From Spirogloea muscicola (taxonomy: Eukaryota > Streptophyta > Zygnematophyceae > Spirogloeales > Spirogloeaceae): 64,000 bases of DNA. How positions within the stretch are numbered: the first letter of the stretch is position 1; each line of letters opens with the position of its first letter. Positions 21,801 to 34,200 of the stretch are shown here, in pieces. Both the position numbers and the translations under genes were made by a program. The stretch is from the NCBI GenBank assembly GCA_009602725.1, contig WELB01000273.1, positions 1 to 64,000 of the forward strand, read 5' to 3'. Below the pieces are notes generated by a model. The model made no database searches and was not told the origin of the DNA. It was given only the letters and a program-made list of their open reading frames with translations.

Positions 21801-24800
21801 AAGCATTGATAGGGATGCAAGTACTAGTGCAGTCTCCGAGCTTGCAAAAGTATCAGCACACTGCATGACATCAAATGCGTGCATTGGTCCTAGACTAGGT
21901 TATGTAGCAAGACTCGGAAACAGTCAAGTGCGGAAAGGAAATATGACGCAGATGTCCTGACTGTCATGGTGGTTTGGTATGTGTTCAGGTGTCTGAGCCA
22001 CGATCTGAGGCTACGCAGCTCCAACAGATCCTCGCAGCGTCGCTCTCTCTTTCTCCGCCAGTGCAGATCTTCCTCTTCGATGGGCTTGCAAGGGTTGTGG
22101 CTGGTGGGGAGTGTGATGCAGGCATGATCAGATGGCAAGTACCAGATGATCAATTTGCAAAGCAATATACAGACAATCATCTGTGCTATGCTTAGAAGTC
22201 AATCTGCTGGTATATATAGAAGTAGTAAAGGCTGCAGCTCACTGCAGCTCCCAGTTGTCCAGGATCCAGAAGAATATGCTGGACTTTGAGGGAGCCTTTC
22301 TTGGCAGTATGGTTGATGATCAGCTTACGGAAGTGGTCAATCAGGCACGCAACATTGCAGGTTATTCTGTCTCTTCTTGTGCACCTTGCAAAGTGCTCAT
22401 GAAGCATACACCATCCTCCAGCAGTTAAGACTGACTCGCTAAGCAGATAGCAGATAGCTGACTCGCTTCTTCTATGGCATCTGTGACTGCAGGGGAACAT
22501 GTAATGAACCTGGATCATGAACATACATCGGTCACAGTCAGAATTTTGAGTCTCCTCAGAGAGGGCCAGACCCATGTTCTCAACACTATGCCTGCTCAAA
22601 TCCACCTCTTCACAGTGCTTGAAGCTGCAACCAACAAAGGATCCCTTGAGAATGTGGACGCCCTCCTTGGCTGCCCACTACAACTTCCGCATAGCCAGGC
22701 AAGCTCTTCATTTTCAAGAGGATTTGGGCAGCTTGAAAGGCTTGACTTCGGCCTGTCCATGACAACCATATGCAGATGATTATATGCCTATCTGTTGGCT
22801 TGCATGCTTAGGCCTCAGCCTAACAGAAAATATGCTCTCCTCTTGCCCAGCTGCTGACTGGAAAGGGGTGGAGGTCTTTGGGGGGAAAAGAGCAGGAGCT
22901 TATTTGTCTAGCCTTGTACTACGCTATAAATTGGTTAAGAGAAATCATAAACGCATTTGCGTCACAGCAGAAGTCCTCTTCTGGAAGAAGCAGTCAAGCT
23001 GTTGACACAGATATTTCTGCCAAGCTGTTGAAGCGCATCAGAAATCTTGTGTAAGTTCCCATACTCCACGACTCAGCTTACTATTCCATCTTGATTGTAC
23101 AGCTAGTATAGCAATAATCACTGCAAGTTCGTGTGACACGACTGCACAAGCAAAAAGGAAAAAATGTTACTGATCCAGGTCTACTGCTGTCAGGTCCATG
23201 GAGCATTTGCTCAAAGACTGCATGAATAATGAACCCATCGTCCTTCCGCAACTCAATTCCACTGTCAGCAACTCTAATGGAGAGATCATCAACTCATTTC
23301 TGAACAAGAGGCAAGTCCCTGAGTGTAGGCCTAGGCAGACTGAAACCAGAAAAAGAAACACTCAAAGAGAAAGTGACGACCATAGCACCAGCAGTGCTGT
23401 CAAGAGCAATGACAGCCAGAAACAAAGCAGCAGCCTTCAGGCAAGTGGCACAGATCGAACCAGAGGTGGAGAGGCAATCCAAGGCCAAGGAGCAACAGTG
23501 GAGAACACTGCTAAAAGTCCGAAGGAGGCTGCAAGACAGCGAAGTATGGAAGACTCTGCTGCACATGAGCATGATGATCTGGCTTCTAATTCATGCGACA
23601 TCGGAACAGAAGGCCAGAGTGACCTACAGAGTGAGAAGTGGCGGCCTTTGAGCCTTTCAGCCATATCGTTGTTATCAGCTGGAAATGTAAGATTGTCCAT
23701 CTCTCAAGTATATCTTTTGTCAAGATCGAAGCGACTGCTAACATTGATGACATCAATAGGGCATCATGTGCCAAGATCTGAGTGCCTGCAGCTGTAATAA
23801 GCTATCGTTTGTGCATGTATTTGGCAGGAAAAGGCGTCCCCTGTGTACTGTTGTCCTGACCCCCACGCTCAAGTAAGCTGCATGCCTACCCATAGTATCA
23901 TGTTGGTCCCTTTTCAGGATGCTGCTTGCTCAACTGTGTCCAAATGAATGGGCTGGCCTCTCTCAGCCACCAGCCGGCTTTGATAGAGCCTTCTCCAGTT
24001 GACATTTAGTTGACATTAATCCATTTGACATTTATTACTGCTACTGCTTTCCACATTTCTCTGCTGCTATTTTCTTGGAGACGTTCTTGTAGTTGTTGCT
24101 GTCATCAGAAGGAGATGCAAGGTGGCCTGGCAGACTAAGTCACACCTTGCACCGCATACATGCAGCTTCCGATATACCTGTGCCTGTTGAAGGAACTCGA
24201 CAGGAAGCTAAGTGACTGTCCCGGCGTTCGAAGGTGGCTGGTCAGCTCCTCTGTGCAATCTTTGTCAAAGAGCAGGCCCACTCCACCCATGGACGCTGAC
24301 CCCAAGACGTGCTCCCAGACTCTACTTCAGCTTCAGCCTATGTTGCCAAGTCTAAGGGGCCACCTGGATTGTGCAGCCTCCACTTTGCAGACTGGTGCGT
24401 CGTGTCTGGTTGCCTGACTGAAAGCAAAGCAGATGCTGAAGTAAAGAAAGTCCCCTAAGCATCCCTCCACAATGCGCAGAGACCAATATGAAGTAGCTCC
24501 TGAGCAGGAACCCATCCTTGCACTCAGAGCCCTATTCAGCAGTATGGAAAAGTTACACTCTGACAATTGCAACGTGGGCGTCACTGTACTTGCAGTGACA
24601 GCTTCAATTGATGACTCTTGTGATCATCACTGGCACAATGCTTGTGTGGAGGCGAACACATATGCTGCATGTAGGCTACGCCCTTCTCCAACAGCAACCG
24701 CAGAAGAAGTCACAGCTACAATCTTCCGATGCCTCTCAAAGGTTGCACCTCCCTAAATGTTGTGGGCAATTTATGCTCTGATAGAGGCGACTGAGCAACT

Positions 24801-27800
24801 CGACATACTATGGCGGGACATTGTAGCTACTCAATCTGTCGGTTGTCTGATGCCCAACTTGTTGTAAAGCAAGCAAGAAATGTCTGCATAATGTTAGAGG
24901 GACAGTAAAATAAGGCTAAAGTAGGAGGGCTTTTCCTTCACTGCCGTAATCTGAGACTTTTCCTGCTGGTGCAGCTTCTTTCCTGCCCTGCGATGAGCAA
25001 TCCAGCTGGGGAGCCTGTTTTAAGAGCTCTCCTTGATGCCTTTGCCTGCAACAAAGATGCAGAAGAAGAAATCATCAGTGAAATTCATCCACCTCCTGTT
25101 CCTGGCTCAATGGGGTATGCATTCTGTGGAATGCTTGGTTATTTGAGAGTCCAGGGTTCAGATGCAGGTACAATCTCCAACCTAGGATTTTGGCTTCTGA
25201 GGACTCATGACATTGAGATTCTCACTCTTTGCAACACCCACTGAGCCTTGATTCAGTGGTGCAAATACCTATGATGTGGCAAAGGTGTGGCCCACATTTT
25301 GTAGAATTCGTGATACACGGTCTGAGCACCATTGAGAGCTCAACTGTGCAGTTGCAAGTACAAGTTTGGCCACCAAACTGGAGCTTCTCTCTGCCAGTGA
25401 GGCTCTCAGAGATTGTGCGTCATCTTGTGAAAGAAATGTGAGAGGTGGAGCCAGGTCTCAGAGAAGCTGCAGTGGCTTGGACAAAGCAGCTGGTCTCCGA
25501 AGTGTCGTGGGACTCCTTAGGAGCAACCTAGGGACTATTGCAGAAGCAATTCTCAAGACGCAGTGGGAAGGAAATGAAGCTACAGGTGCTTGGAAGGGCA
25601 AGGTACTCATTCGGCAGTTGTCAACTTGCTAGTATGGCAAGAGAGCAAGCCGTGCACTTGGGCAACAAAAGGGTCTCTCATGACATCAATGGCTGCCCTC
25701 CGACAGGCCAATGTACTCAGGGTGCTGCTCAGGGTCTTCATTCGTAACCAGCCTTTGCCTCTCGAGCTTCTGCTGGAGCTCGCAACCAATGTCATGCCCC
25801 AGGTAGATCGAATTTCAGACAACTGCATTAGCCTGACGCTGCCATCCATGTGTTCACAATCGCACCACCTTTGTATTTGACATGCTTTGTGTCTACTGTG
25901 CATCTCTTTCTGGCTCCGTAGCTGTCATTGACAGGCACTTGTACTCTTTCGAAAATGCAGGTAAGACTAACTCGAGAAAGGCAAGGTTGCGTGGACGAGC
26001 TGGAGGCCTACCCAAGTCTCTCACGTACCACCTTCCTGGTGTGGTATCGGGTTCAGGTAGATACGCTCTAATTTGGCTTTTGATTTATTACAAGTGTGGT
26101 AGCATGTCTTTGGCAACACTTTCTTATCTCTCCGACATCAGCCAGATCAGGATTCGCTACTACAGATACAGCATGTTCAGTTGCTACAGGTTGTTACTGT
26201 TGAAGACAACACTGAGTCATTCAGGACGTCAGAGGCATTTTGCTACTTGAGACAACGCTGCACTTACACTGGTTGGTGGAACACTGTCTTGTGCAGCATG
26301 AGGAGGTGCACCATCTACTTACAAAAGTGGTGAACCGCCAACAACCTGGCTGGATGGCAATGCATGATACTAACACGACCGTACGGCCAACTTGCCATGG
26401 CAGTCGCATCAGTGCCCAACAAGCAATGCGGATTTGATCTGAAATACAGACATTCAATGGTGGATGTTCAATACCTGCAGATCAAGGAGATGGTGACAGC
26501 AGGAAAGGCAAACACGGGGCTAGGAGACGAGACTGTGACAAACTTGCTAGGAGAGCTTCGTCTCTGCATCTCCATTCATGTGGCACTTGTCCTGCTCACA
26601 AGGGCTCATGTGAAGGTGAGGTACAAGATTAAAGCTCAGCTCTATTTGAGTTGAATACAGGGGCGTACAATGCAGTTGTCTTTGCTGTGCAACAGCTATA
26701 TTGACCAAGGCACCAGGTGAGTGATATGCTGAGCACTGACATGTAGAGAAAGTCTGCAAAGACACGTAACATGAGTCTGGCATATGTGAAAACCAGAGAT
26801 CTATCTCTTCACAATGCCAAGTCCTATAAAAGGACATGTCAAGAATCTCAATTTCTCTCATATGGCAGATCTCTGTACATGCCATGGCTGTCAAGAGCGT
26901 TGGAAATCTTGTCAACACGTTCTTGAAAGGTGCAAAGCATCTATTACTGAGAGCACCACAACAGGCTTCATTTAAACCTGCAGTATTTTGCAAATGAGTG
27001 ACATGCCTTATGGGCTGCTATTCGGGTTGACTGACGTGTAAGGCCACTTGTTTGTGCTGATCGGACAATACCTCATCCAAACAACCCACACATCTCTGAT
27101 ACAGGCATGGACTTCCTTGAGACCTACTTCGAGCACCACAAGGACACTATAAATTTGCTGGTAGACATTGAAGTCCTGCCTTCTGCAATGTGCAAGATGC
27201 AACTTCCAAACATTGTGCTGTGCATGCTTGCTTGTAGTCCTGCTGATGCAGGTCAGTTACACAAATTAGAAGCTTTGACTTACCTACCGCAGAGAAGCTG
27301 CATGCAGGCGCCTTGGCCCCCCCATTTCAGACTTACATAAAGTGGTTGCTTCTGTAAAATCGCAGTTGAGAGATCTGCAAAAGTCAACACGAACCGCGCA
27401 AACTATTTGTAGTGAAGCCAAGGTGGGCTGACTTTGAGCAATTGCCAAACCTGCACATGCTGGGCACCACCACTGGGCAGTGTGCTCAGCACACTGCCTG
27501 ACTATTAGAAGCACGACTCTGCCAAAGCGAAAGCGCGGCCAGATTGGCTGGTGGCTGGGAAGTTCTGCCAAGTTCTGCCAAGTTAGTGAATGTGTTGTTG
27601 AGGGACTTGAAACGCCTACCTCAGGAACGAGGTTAACAAAGTCAAGCTGGCATATTCAGAAGCGGAACTATCTTTCTTTGACAATTGTTGTTATTACTAT
27701 TCGCCATACAGGGACAGAAGAGCATGCCAATAACAACGAGGATTCCGGGAGTCAAGCGGATCATGGAAAGGTTGCTCTTTAGAGTGAAAGCAATGTACCA

Positions 27801-28053
27801 TGCCTCATCACATGCAAGTTCCTTCGGAATTGGTGAGTTCCATTTGCAGTCGAGATTCCTCTCCAAGATGCTCAATGTGGCAGTGATGGATCAGATCTTC
27901 TATGTCCAGCGCTCCTATTGAGCAGCTGCAGATCCTGTACTGTCATGCTCAGGCAATCTCAAGCACAAGGACTTGCAAGGGAGGATCATTTCTTCCCAGC
28001 TGCCAAGTAGTCAAGCTGCAGAAGAAGAGGATGTTGCTGAAGAGACTCCGTAA
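18815..28053 (+). CDS. FANCD2: FANCD2, Fanconi anemia DNA crosslink-repair protein
   Basis: FANCD2 pairs with FANCI, is monoubiquitinated at stalled forks and clamps DNA during interstrand-crosslink repair. Pieces matching the family in order: 18815-19041 (DDEDIFHAQLAAAGL, FVRGLHIQLADESSLL), 19311-19611 (PSIQVEVSNALLEKLPEYLE, VLIVSQFLWLEHL), 19925-20083 (KEIIAVLPDIAAD, LEEMLHNDPDLTVSVIEAFS), 20245-20500 (AVAVAMTSLRSANIG), about 20651-20930 (LTPLDILLLIMVLHASPGKR), about 21100-21310 (FAPFINGIIDYLD), 21534-21770, about 22250-22360 and 22500-22700 (LENVDALLGCPL), 22850-23050 (LALYYAINWLREIINAF), 23180 onward (acidic and basic linker), 25590-25805 (LVWQESKPCTW), 26870-26930 (HAMAVKSVGNLVNTFLKG), 27107-27200 (MDFLETYFEHHKDTINLLV) and 27700-27830 (GVKRIMERLLFRVKAM). 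The last exon reads GNLKHKDLQGRIISSQ, an acidic tail and a TAA at 28051, as at the family C terminus. The ATG at 18815 is the first in frame; a further upstream exon is possible. Several boundaries (20.5, 24-25.5 kb) are unresolved, and I did not locate the acceptor lysine. Confidence 0.87.
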
Positions 28054-28489
28054 AGTGGTATGTCTGCCACAGACTGCAAGCAGCCTTTTAGAGCCTGACA
28101 ACAGTGCTTGGTATGCAGGCCATGCACGTATGCAGGCTATGTCAGTGAGTACCTTCGCCTGCACGTGCAATTGGCAAGGCCTGATGAGAAGTTGTGCCTC
28201 AGCTCCGGTTGCAAAACGGAAACTTTCACATGCTTTCCATCTTCATGCTCAACAATTTCATACCCAAGCGCCCTGTAACCTGTGCCCATCATTAATCATG
28301 GATAGGAATATATGTGTGCTCTTCTGAAGTAAAGCTTAGGCCAGCAAATCTGCCCGCATCCATGCACCGCTGCTTGCACTAGCACCAAGACCAGCACCGC
28401 GACACCATATCTGTTCAAAAGCCTTCCCTTTGAAAGCTTGACCTAGGCAAGAACAAGCTCTTCATTGGCGCCTCTCTTGCAGACAAATA
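28054..28489. other. Convergent spacer, no gene seen
   Basis: The 3' ends of FANCD2 and the GNAT gene face each other across this stretch. I see no coding frame with family resemblance and no repeat module. Confidence 0.5.
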
Positions 28490-30267
28490 TCAATGGTTCT
28501 GAGTGAGGATGCCCTCCATGTGTCTTCTCAAGGTCAATGCCACAGAGAGGGCGGGCGGGGGCTCGTAGCACCAGCTGCTGCTGGTGGTAGACTGCTGTGT
28601 CCTACAAGCCTCTCTACTGCCTGGGAGAGGCTGCGTGCCAGGCGGCAAACGCTTCAGGTATGTCATCGTGGTGGATCCCAGCATGTCGTTCCCAAAGCCA
28701 CAGCTGGCGAAGAAGGACCTGCAGGTGACAATTGTGTGAGGATTCCCTGGATTGGCAGTGTGTGAAGGGATCAGCAAGTTTAGTAGACAGGCAGGAACAG
28801 CTGAGGACATGCATCAGGGGCCCATTGAGGAGGCTGGCAGGCACCGCAGCTCTGGCGGACTGAGGACTGCAATGTCCATGATGCCGACTCTTGTCAGCTC
28901 CCTGCCATGCAAGTGAAGTAGGCCATCAGAGAGATTGACGTGTTCGCGGTAAATTTCGGGTGTGGGCATAGGGGCACGCTAAGCTCAAGTTTGGATCCAA
29001 GCGTTACTATACAGAATGTGGACTCTAGTGTGTGGAACGAGTGCTAAGAAGGTGTTACTCCAATGCTGCCATTTGAAGCAATGCAGCACACTGTGTTGAG
29101 ATGGCAATACTGGTCCAGGAGAAGCAAGGCAGGTTTTGAGTATCACGGTCTGCTCCCGCACCCAATCACTCGCCGCATCACTCGCTGACCGATGCCTGTC
29201 CCCTGCAGCGACGGCGCGACCTGCGGCAGGAAGATGCAGGTAGGCGACTTCGCCATCAGCACCGACTCAAACGTTGCAGGCATCAACGACCGAAGCTGCA
29301 AGCAGCCAGCTAAATGACGCTTCTTTGGCACCCTGTTAAACAGTGACACCTGATCCTGGTTTCTAAACTCAAGGCCAAGTCATAGCAGCCCTGAAGCCTA
29401 ACCCACTTGAGCGTGTCTCAAGCAGGATTTGGAGCTCACAACAATGTCGTAGATAGAGGCTGTGAGTGTCGTGTCGGAGGTCGCGCGCCCAAAGCCCACA
29501 AGCTTCATGCTGCCAGGCAGGCCCATCGCCATGATGGAATCAAGCCAGCTGCCGTTGGGGGCAGGGCGAGCCACTGGCAACCCTGCTGCCTCGGCCGCGC
29601 TGCCGCCCCTGTCCATGTAGTCCCCACCTGGGATGTCGCCCTTGACGTACATGGACACCACCACCGCGCTGCAGCAAGGAAAGCTTCGTCTCGGCCATAA
29701 GTGAATGACATGACGGACAGCGCTGCTCGAACGAGTACGTGGAGCCAGAATGCGAAGCTTGGCGGGGACGCTGGCCAGAAGAGCACAGACGGCACAGCAA
29801 CATGAGCCAGCGAGGAGTGGGGGACTGCTGCCTGCCTGTTGTCGAGCGCCCGCTGGAGCTTCACAAGGTCGACGTGCTGCGAGGGATGCCCGTTCTTGGC
29901 ACCTGGAGGCGGCAGCCGCAGTCAGCGGGCCGCCTTCTTGGTCATGAAGGCGAGTCGTAACCAAATGTACTGCACAGAGCTGACGGTGCTACCGTCACTT
30001 TGGGACGCCGGGGCCGTGGAAGGCAGCGGAGACGAGAGGGGGCAGCCCACCGGGGTGGCGGAAGAGCTCGCAGCTGTGGCCCGCCGCGCCGAAGAGCGCC
30101 GCGAGCTCCGCGACGTGCACGGCGGCGGCGCCCTTGGCCACGAAGAGGTGCGGCGCGGCGGCGGGGGCCGCGCGGCGGGCGACGGCNGGGGCCGTGCGGC
30201 GGCATCCAGCGGCCGCGCCGCCGCCGCCGGCGCCGCGGAGGCCGCAGCCGAGCCAGCTACAGGGCAC
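28490..30267 (-). CDS. GNAT-family N-acetyltransferase, plastid type (start unresolved)
   Basis: It transfers an acetyl group from acetyl-CoA to an amino group; plant relatives of this type (for example NSI/GNAT2 and At1g26220) acetylate plastid proteins. Pieces in order on the minus strand: 30267 to about 30020, an alanine- and arginine-rich leader like a plastid transit peptide and HLFVAKGAAAVHVAELAALF; near 29880, HVDLVKLQRALDNRQ; up to about 29577-29440, KLVGFGRATSDTTLTASIYD and IV; 29220-29162, VAPSLQGTGIGQRVMRRVIG, the acetyl-CoA pyrophosphate loop (Q.xGxG); 28901-28845, ELTRVGIMDIAVLSPPELR; 28718-28490, SFFASCGFGNDMLGSTTMTY and a C-terminal tail. The last four pieces join in frame at GT-AG sites. 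No ATG is in frame in the leader, which contains an N at 30187, so the true start is unknown. The piece between LQRALDN and the core is not resolved. Confidence 0.75.
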
Positions 30268-30270
30268 TGA

Positions 30271-31289
30271 GTCAGAAGAGAAGTTGAGCTCCTTTAGTTA
30301 TGGACTCTGGCTCGTTCATTCTGTTTCTGGGCTGGTCAAGCACAAGCCATCGCCATTTTCTTCTCTGGAAGAGTCTTCCTTGCTACTCTCAGTAGAGCGC
30401 GATGGCTGTGGCTGAGAAGACTGGATGGCCAGCCCAAGGGATGAGCCAAGCGCAGATCAGAGCTACTAGTGGTTGGGATAGTGTGTCGCCATGGCGATGC
30501 CAGGAGGCCGCAGCCAAGGTGCGACCTGCCTGCAAGTGCGCGGCAGTCGCAGCACATATCCTCAATGGGCGGGCCCTTTCTCCTAACAGCAGCAGGCTAT
30601 GGGCTGGCCGTTTGCAGCCCTCACCCCCACGGAAGAGCAACTAATCTTGTAGTCAACAGCCGCAGGTGACCTCAACCTGCTGCCAAACCTAAGGGGAGAG
30701 GCAACTATCACAGGACCGTGTGAACTGACACATCATTATTTTTCCGACTGGTCTTGGAGTGCAGCCTTGACTTGCTAAGCGAACATCATATCCATGTAAC
30801 TTAGTGAAGAAGCCATGAACATTGCATACCAAGTGGAACATGCAGTCGCCACTGCTGTCTGTGCAGACAACCTCCAGAGCAGCTCGACCATGCATTGTCA
30901 AGTACAGTACAGCACAGGTCATCCACCAGCCAACAGGCTATGACTTCATGAGCACATCCTGCTCAAGAATCCAAGGAATGGCCTCCGAGGAGCAAGCAAT
31001 GCCCACCCCAAGTGATGCCTGAGCACTTTGAGGTGCATTCCTGTGTGAAGCATGCCCACACCTGCGGCTGACCCTGTGGCGGAAGTGGTTACCAACTCGC
31101 ACCATGCTGGCCATCCATGACAAGTAGCCTAAAATACGAGTTTATGCCAATGCTTGGGCATCGAGTGCCCAAGGCCCTACCTTGAGAATGTACAAGCAGA
31201 GTCACACAGGCTGCGTAGGGCTTACAACACCACCTCCAGCTTGTGGCTTCTAGAAGAGGCAATAAGCAAATGCACTACTAAGTACCAAA
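30271..31289. other. Intergenic spacer with a LINE-like fragment
   Basis: About 30380-30640 holds a hairpin-type module, a minus-strand LINE-like bit (HLQAGRTLAAASWHRHGD) and a CAATGGGCGGGCCC stretch related to the inverted module. From 30660 to the synaptotagmin stop I see no gene; the synaptotagmin 3' UTR should lie at its right end. Confidence 0.45.
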
Positions 31290-34200
31290 TTAGAGCGGCA
31301 GCCACTCCAGCTCCACCTTGAGCTTGCCATTCCTTGATTCTGTAAGCTGGTAAATTTCGTTGATGCGCTTGTTGTTGACAACGTCGTTCAGAGGGATATC
31401 GACATTCCCAATCATCTCCTGTGTGGACAAACATGCGCACATCATGATGCAGCGCCTGCTCCTTTGTGCGCGCCAAACAGCAAATCATTGTCTTCACAAC
31501 TTTGCCTCAGGGACTAGTTGCTGGGCTTGCTGTGACTTTGAAGAAGCAGACCTACATTGCGAAACTGAGAGGGTTTCGCAGCGCACCTTGGCTGAAACAT
31601 AGTGCGTCAGGCCCGTGTTCTTAGACCATACTTCGATGTGGAGCACCTCGTCCTTTGGTTCCTGGGGCAGCTCGAATTGGAACGTCTCCTCGAACTCTGG
31701 GTCAGATTGCTTCTTCACCACCTGTCCAGCATGAGATTCGCACGGGCAAATCTGGGTAAGTGCGCCTTGTCAATATCATTTGCTGTATCTCGGCAGAAGC
31801 TGTTGAAGACATGCACCTTTTCCATTCTACATTGATATCCTGTGGCCATGAACGAATAAAGTTGATGCGCATCATCCTGAGCTAATCGTCTATGTTCATG
31901 CATGCCGAAATCCTGCTAAGTCCATGAGACCAACGCAGAGAAGTACAGCAGCATAATCCCAAGTTGGCATATGATAAATGGAATGAAGCAGCAACTCGCC
32001 TTTGTCTTTCTCTCCTCACTGCGCAGGCGGATCTTGCAGTATGGGTTGGAGCCGTGCTTGCCCTCAAGGTCCTCCCCAGTGTGAATGCACACCACCAAGA
32101 CTCCTCCCGAGTTCGGGGGCGCCTCGCCAGGCTTGACACCGGCCTGCTGCCGCATTCGCTCCACCGCCTGAGTTGCTGCTGCTCCACCTGGCCCGTGCTC
32201 ATCGTCACCATCGGCACCCGGCATGTCCTCGTTCTGCTCAAATTGCCTGAGAGTAGGACAGAGGAGTGGAATCTGGTCAGTCACTGACAAGGTGAGAAGA
32301 GGGCATCCAAAGGAGGGCAATGATGCTCAAGCTGCAACGTAAATCACAGTCAAGGAATATGGTGCGTATGATTGTGCTGATTCATACTGGAAGGTAGCTT
32401 CCAGGTGGATGGAGCCCCGATCCTTCTGGTTGGAGGGGTCTTTGGGGTCAAAGTTCTTCACGAGGGGTATCCATCCCAGATCCACGGTCTTGTCATGCTC
32501 AAGCTTGTGGTCCTTCAGCGGTATTTTAGCCAAACCCATCTTTGTGTGAGCACCAACCTGAATAGAGAGAGAGGCTCTGAGCATGTGAGCAACCACACTG
32601 AAGCTGCAGCCATGTTGCCACCTTGTGCAACTTTGGTACCGAGAATAATCATGCACATACTGCCAATTCCTGCCAGAGTGCTGCTACATGTTGCATGTTT
32701 CATCACCTTATCAAAATCGCGAAGCTCCAGCTCAAGGACCTCCACTTGCAGGTCACGAACTTGCAGGCGGACCACCTCATTCCAGACAGGATCAAGCGAG
32801 TTGTTGACAACCTTGGTCTTCTTGGTACCCAGAGGACCCTGGCCAAGGGTAAGCTTCACATAGGGATCCGAGACGCCAATTCTCTCGGTGTTCTTCAGAT
32901 TCTTTGCTTCAATGACCTTGAAGAAAATGAATCCAATAGGTCGCTTCTGGGCACTGTTTGAAACAAAGAAAAGCAGTCAAGCCAGCACGCTGTATTGAGC
33001 AGTTCCAAGAGAAGTTCCAAGACATTGATACTGAGCAAAAGCTTCTTGCAGTGTTGGAGCTTGGCCTTCCTCGCGCCTACCTGAGGTCGTCGATCTTGTA
33101 AACCTCGTACGTCTTGGGCCACAGCATCATGCTTGCCACAACATCCTTTATGGCATCCTGTGGAAAAGCAATGCACCCATGAATACAACAGCGAACACAA
33201 AGGTTTGCCTCAAGAAGTGTGTCTACATGTATTGCCAAGCACCTTAAGTGCCTGCGCAAATATGGACAAAACTTGCATGCATGCCAAGCCTCAAAATACC
33301 TGCACAAACTGGTAAAGCCCCGGTATGGCCATCAGATCGCCTCCCAACAGCTTAAGACCAAAGTCAATCTGTGGCTGCAGGCATTATAAGCTCATCCACT
33401 ATGTCAGTGAAGCACTATTGCTGAATGTGTGAGCTGTTAGATCGACACGACCATTTGGCTGGCCAAGGCAACAGACAGAAATTACGTGTGTCACACCAGC
33501 AGAAGGAGTCAAAGTACATCTTATTTGCAAGCTCTGGGTGCATGTACTCTCTGCAGCTTATAGTGGTGGAGCACTGACCTTCTGCATGAGACAGACTGTG
33601 ATCTTGGTGAAGCAGGGGAAGACGTTGACCAGGGGCTTAAAGGTGGCGCGGGCAGTCAAGGCCATGCTGACGTCCACCAACTGCACAACCAGACAGCTTA
33701 TGAAAGGGGCTAATAACCGTGTAACTACCATCAGCTGAACTCGTTTCAATATGCAGATGATCCTGTCAGCCCAAAACCTGCAGACAACAGGGCCATTGAT
33801 ATTGCCATTGGGAGCTGCGACTATATCAGATACCTGCGCAGTGGCCTTCAAGCCAAAGGCCTTGACAGCAACTACGATGTTGGGATTGCCAGCCCACTTA
33901 AGAATCGGCTCCAGGATCATCTCATTGTCAGCTGTGTCATAGACCTTAATGCCTGAGGAATCAAGGAGACTGTAAGTACTCTTCATGGTAATACCAGATG
34001 ATAAATGTGCCAGGTGGCAGGTGCAGAGCTGCAGCAATGCTGATTCTGAGCTGTGGATGGTCACTGCTAAGTCACTTTCACATTTACCTGTGAAAACTGG
34101 TGGGAGCGAGCCCAATGTCATTTCTTCAAATTCGATTGATTCGATTGAGCCTGGTTTTGACTGCGCTATGAGTGGCTTGACCTGTTGCTTCACCGTCTCA

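Noticed and set aside
28980-29060. A + strand stretch resembling a C2 domain (LKFGSKRYYT, VWNEC)
   Set aside because: The two parts are in different frames, and the region is an intron of the minus-strand GNAT gene.
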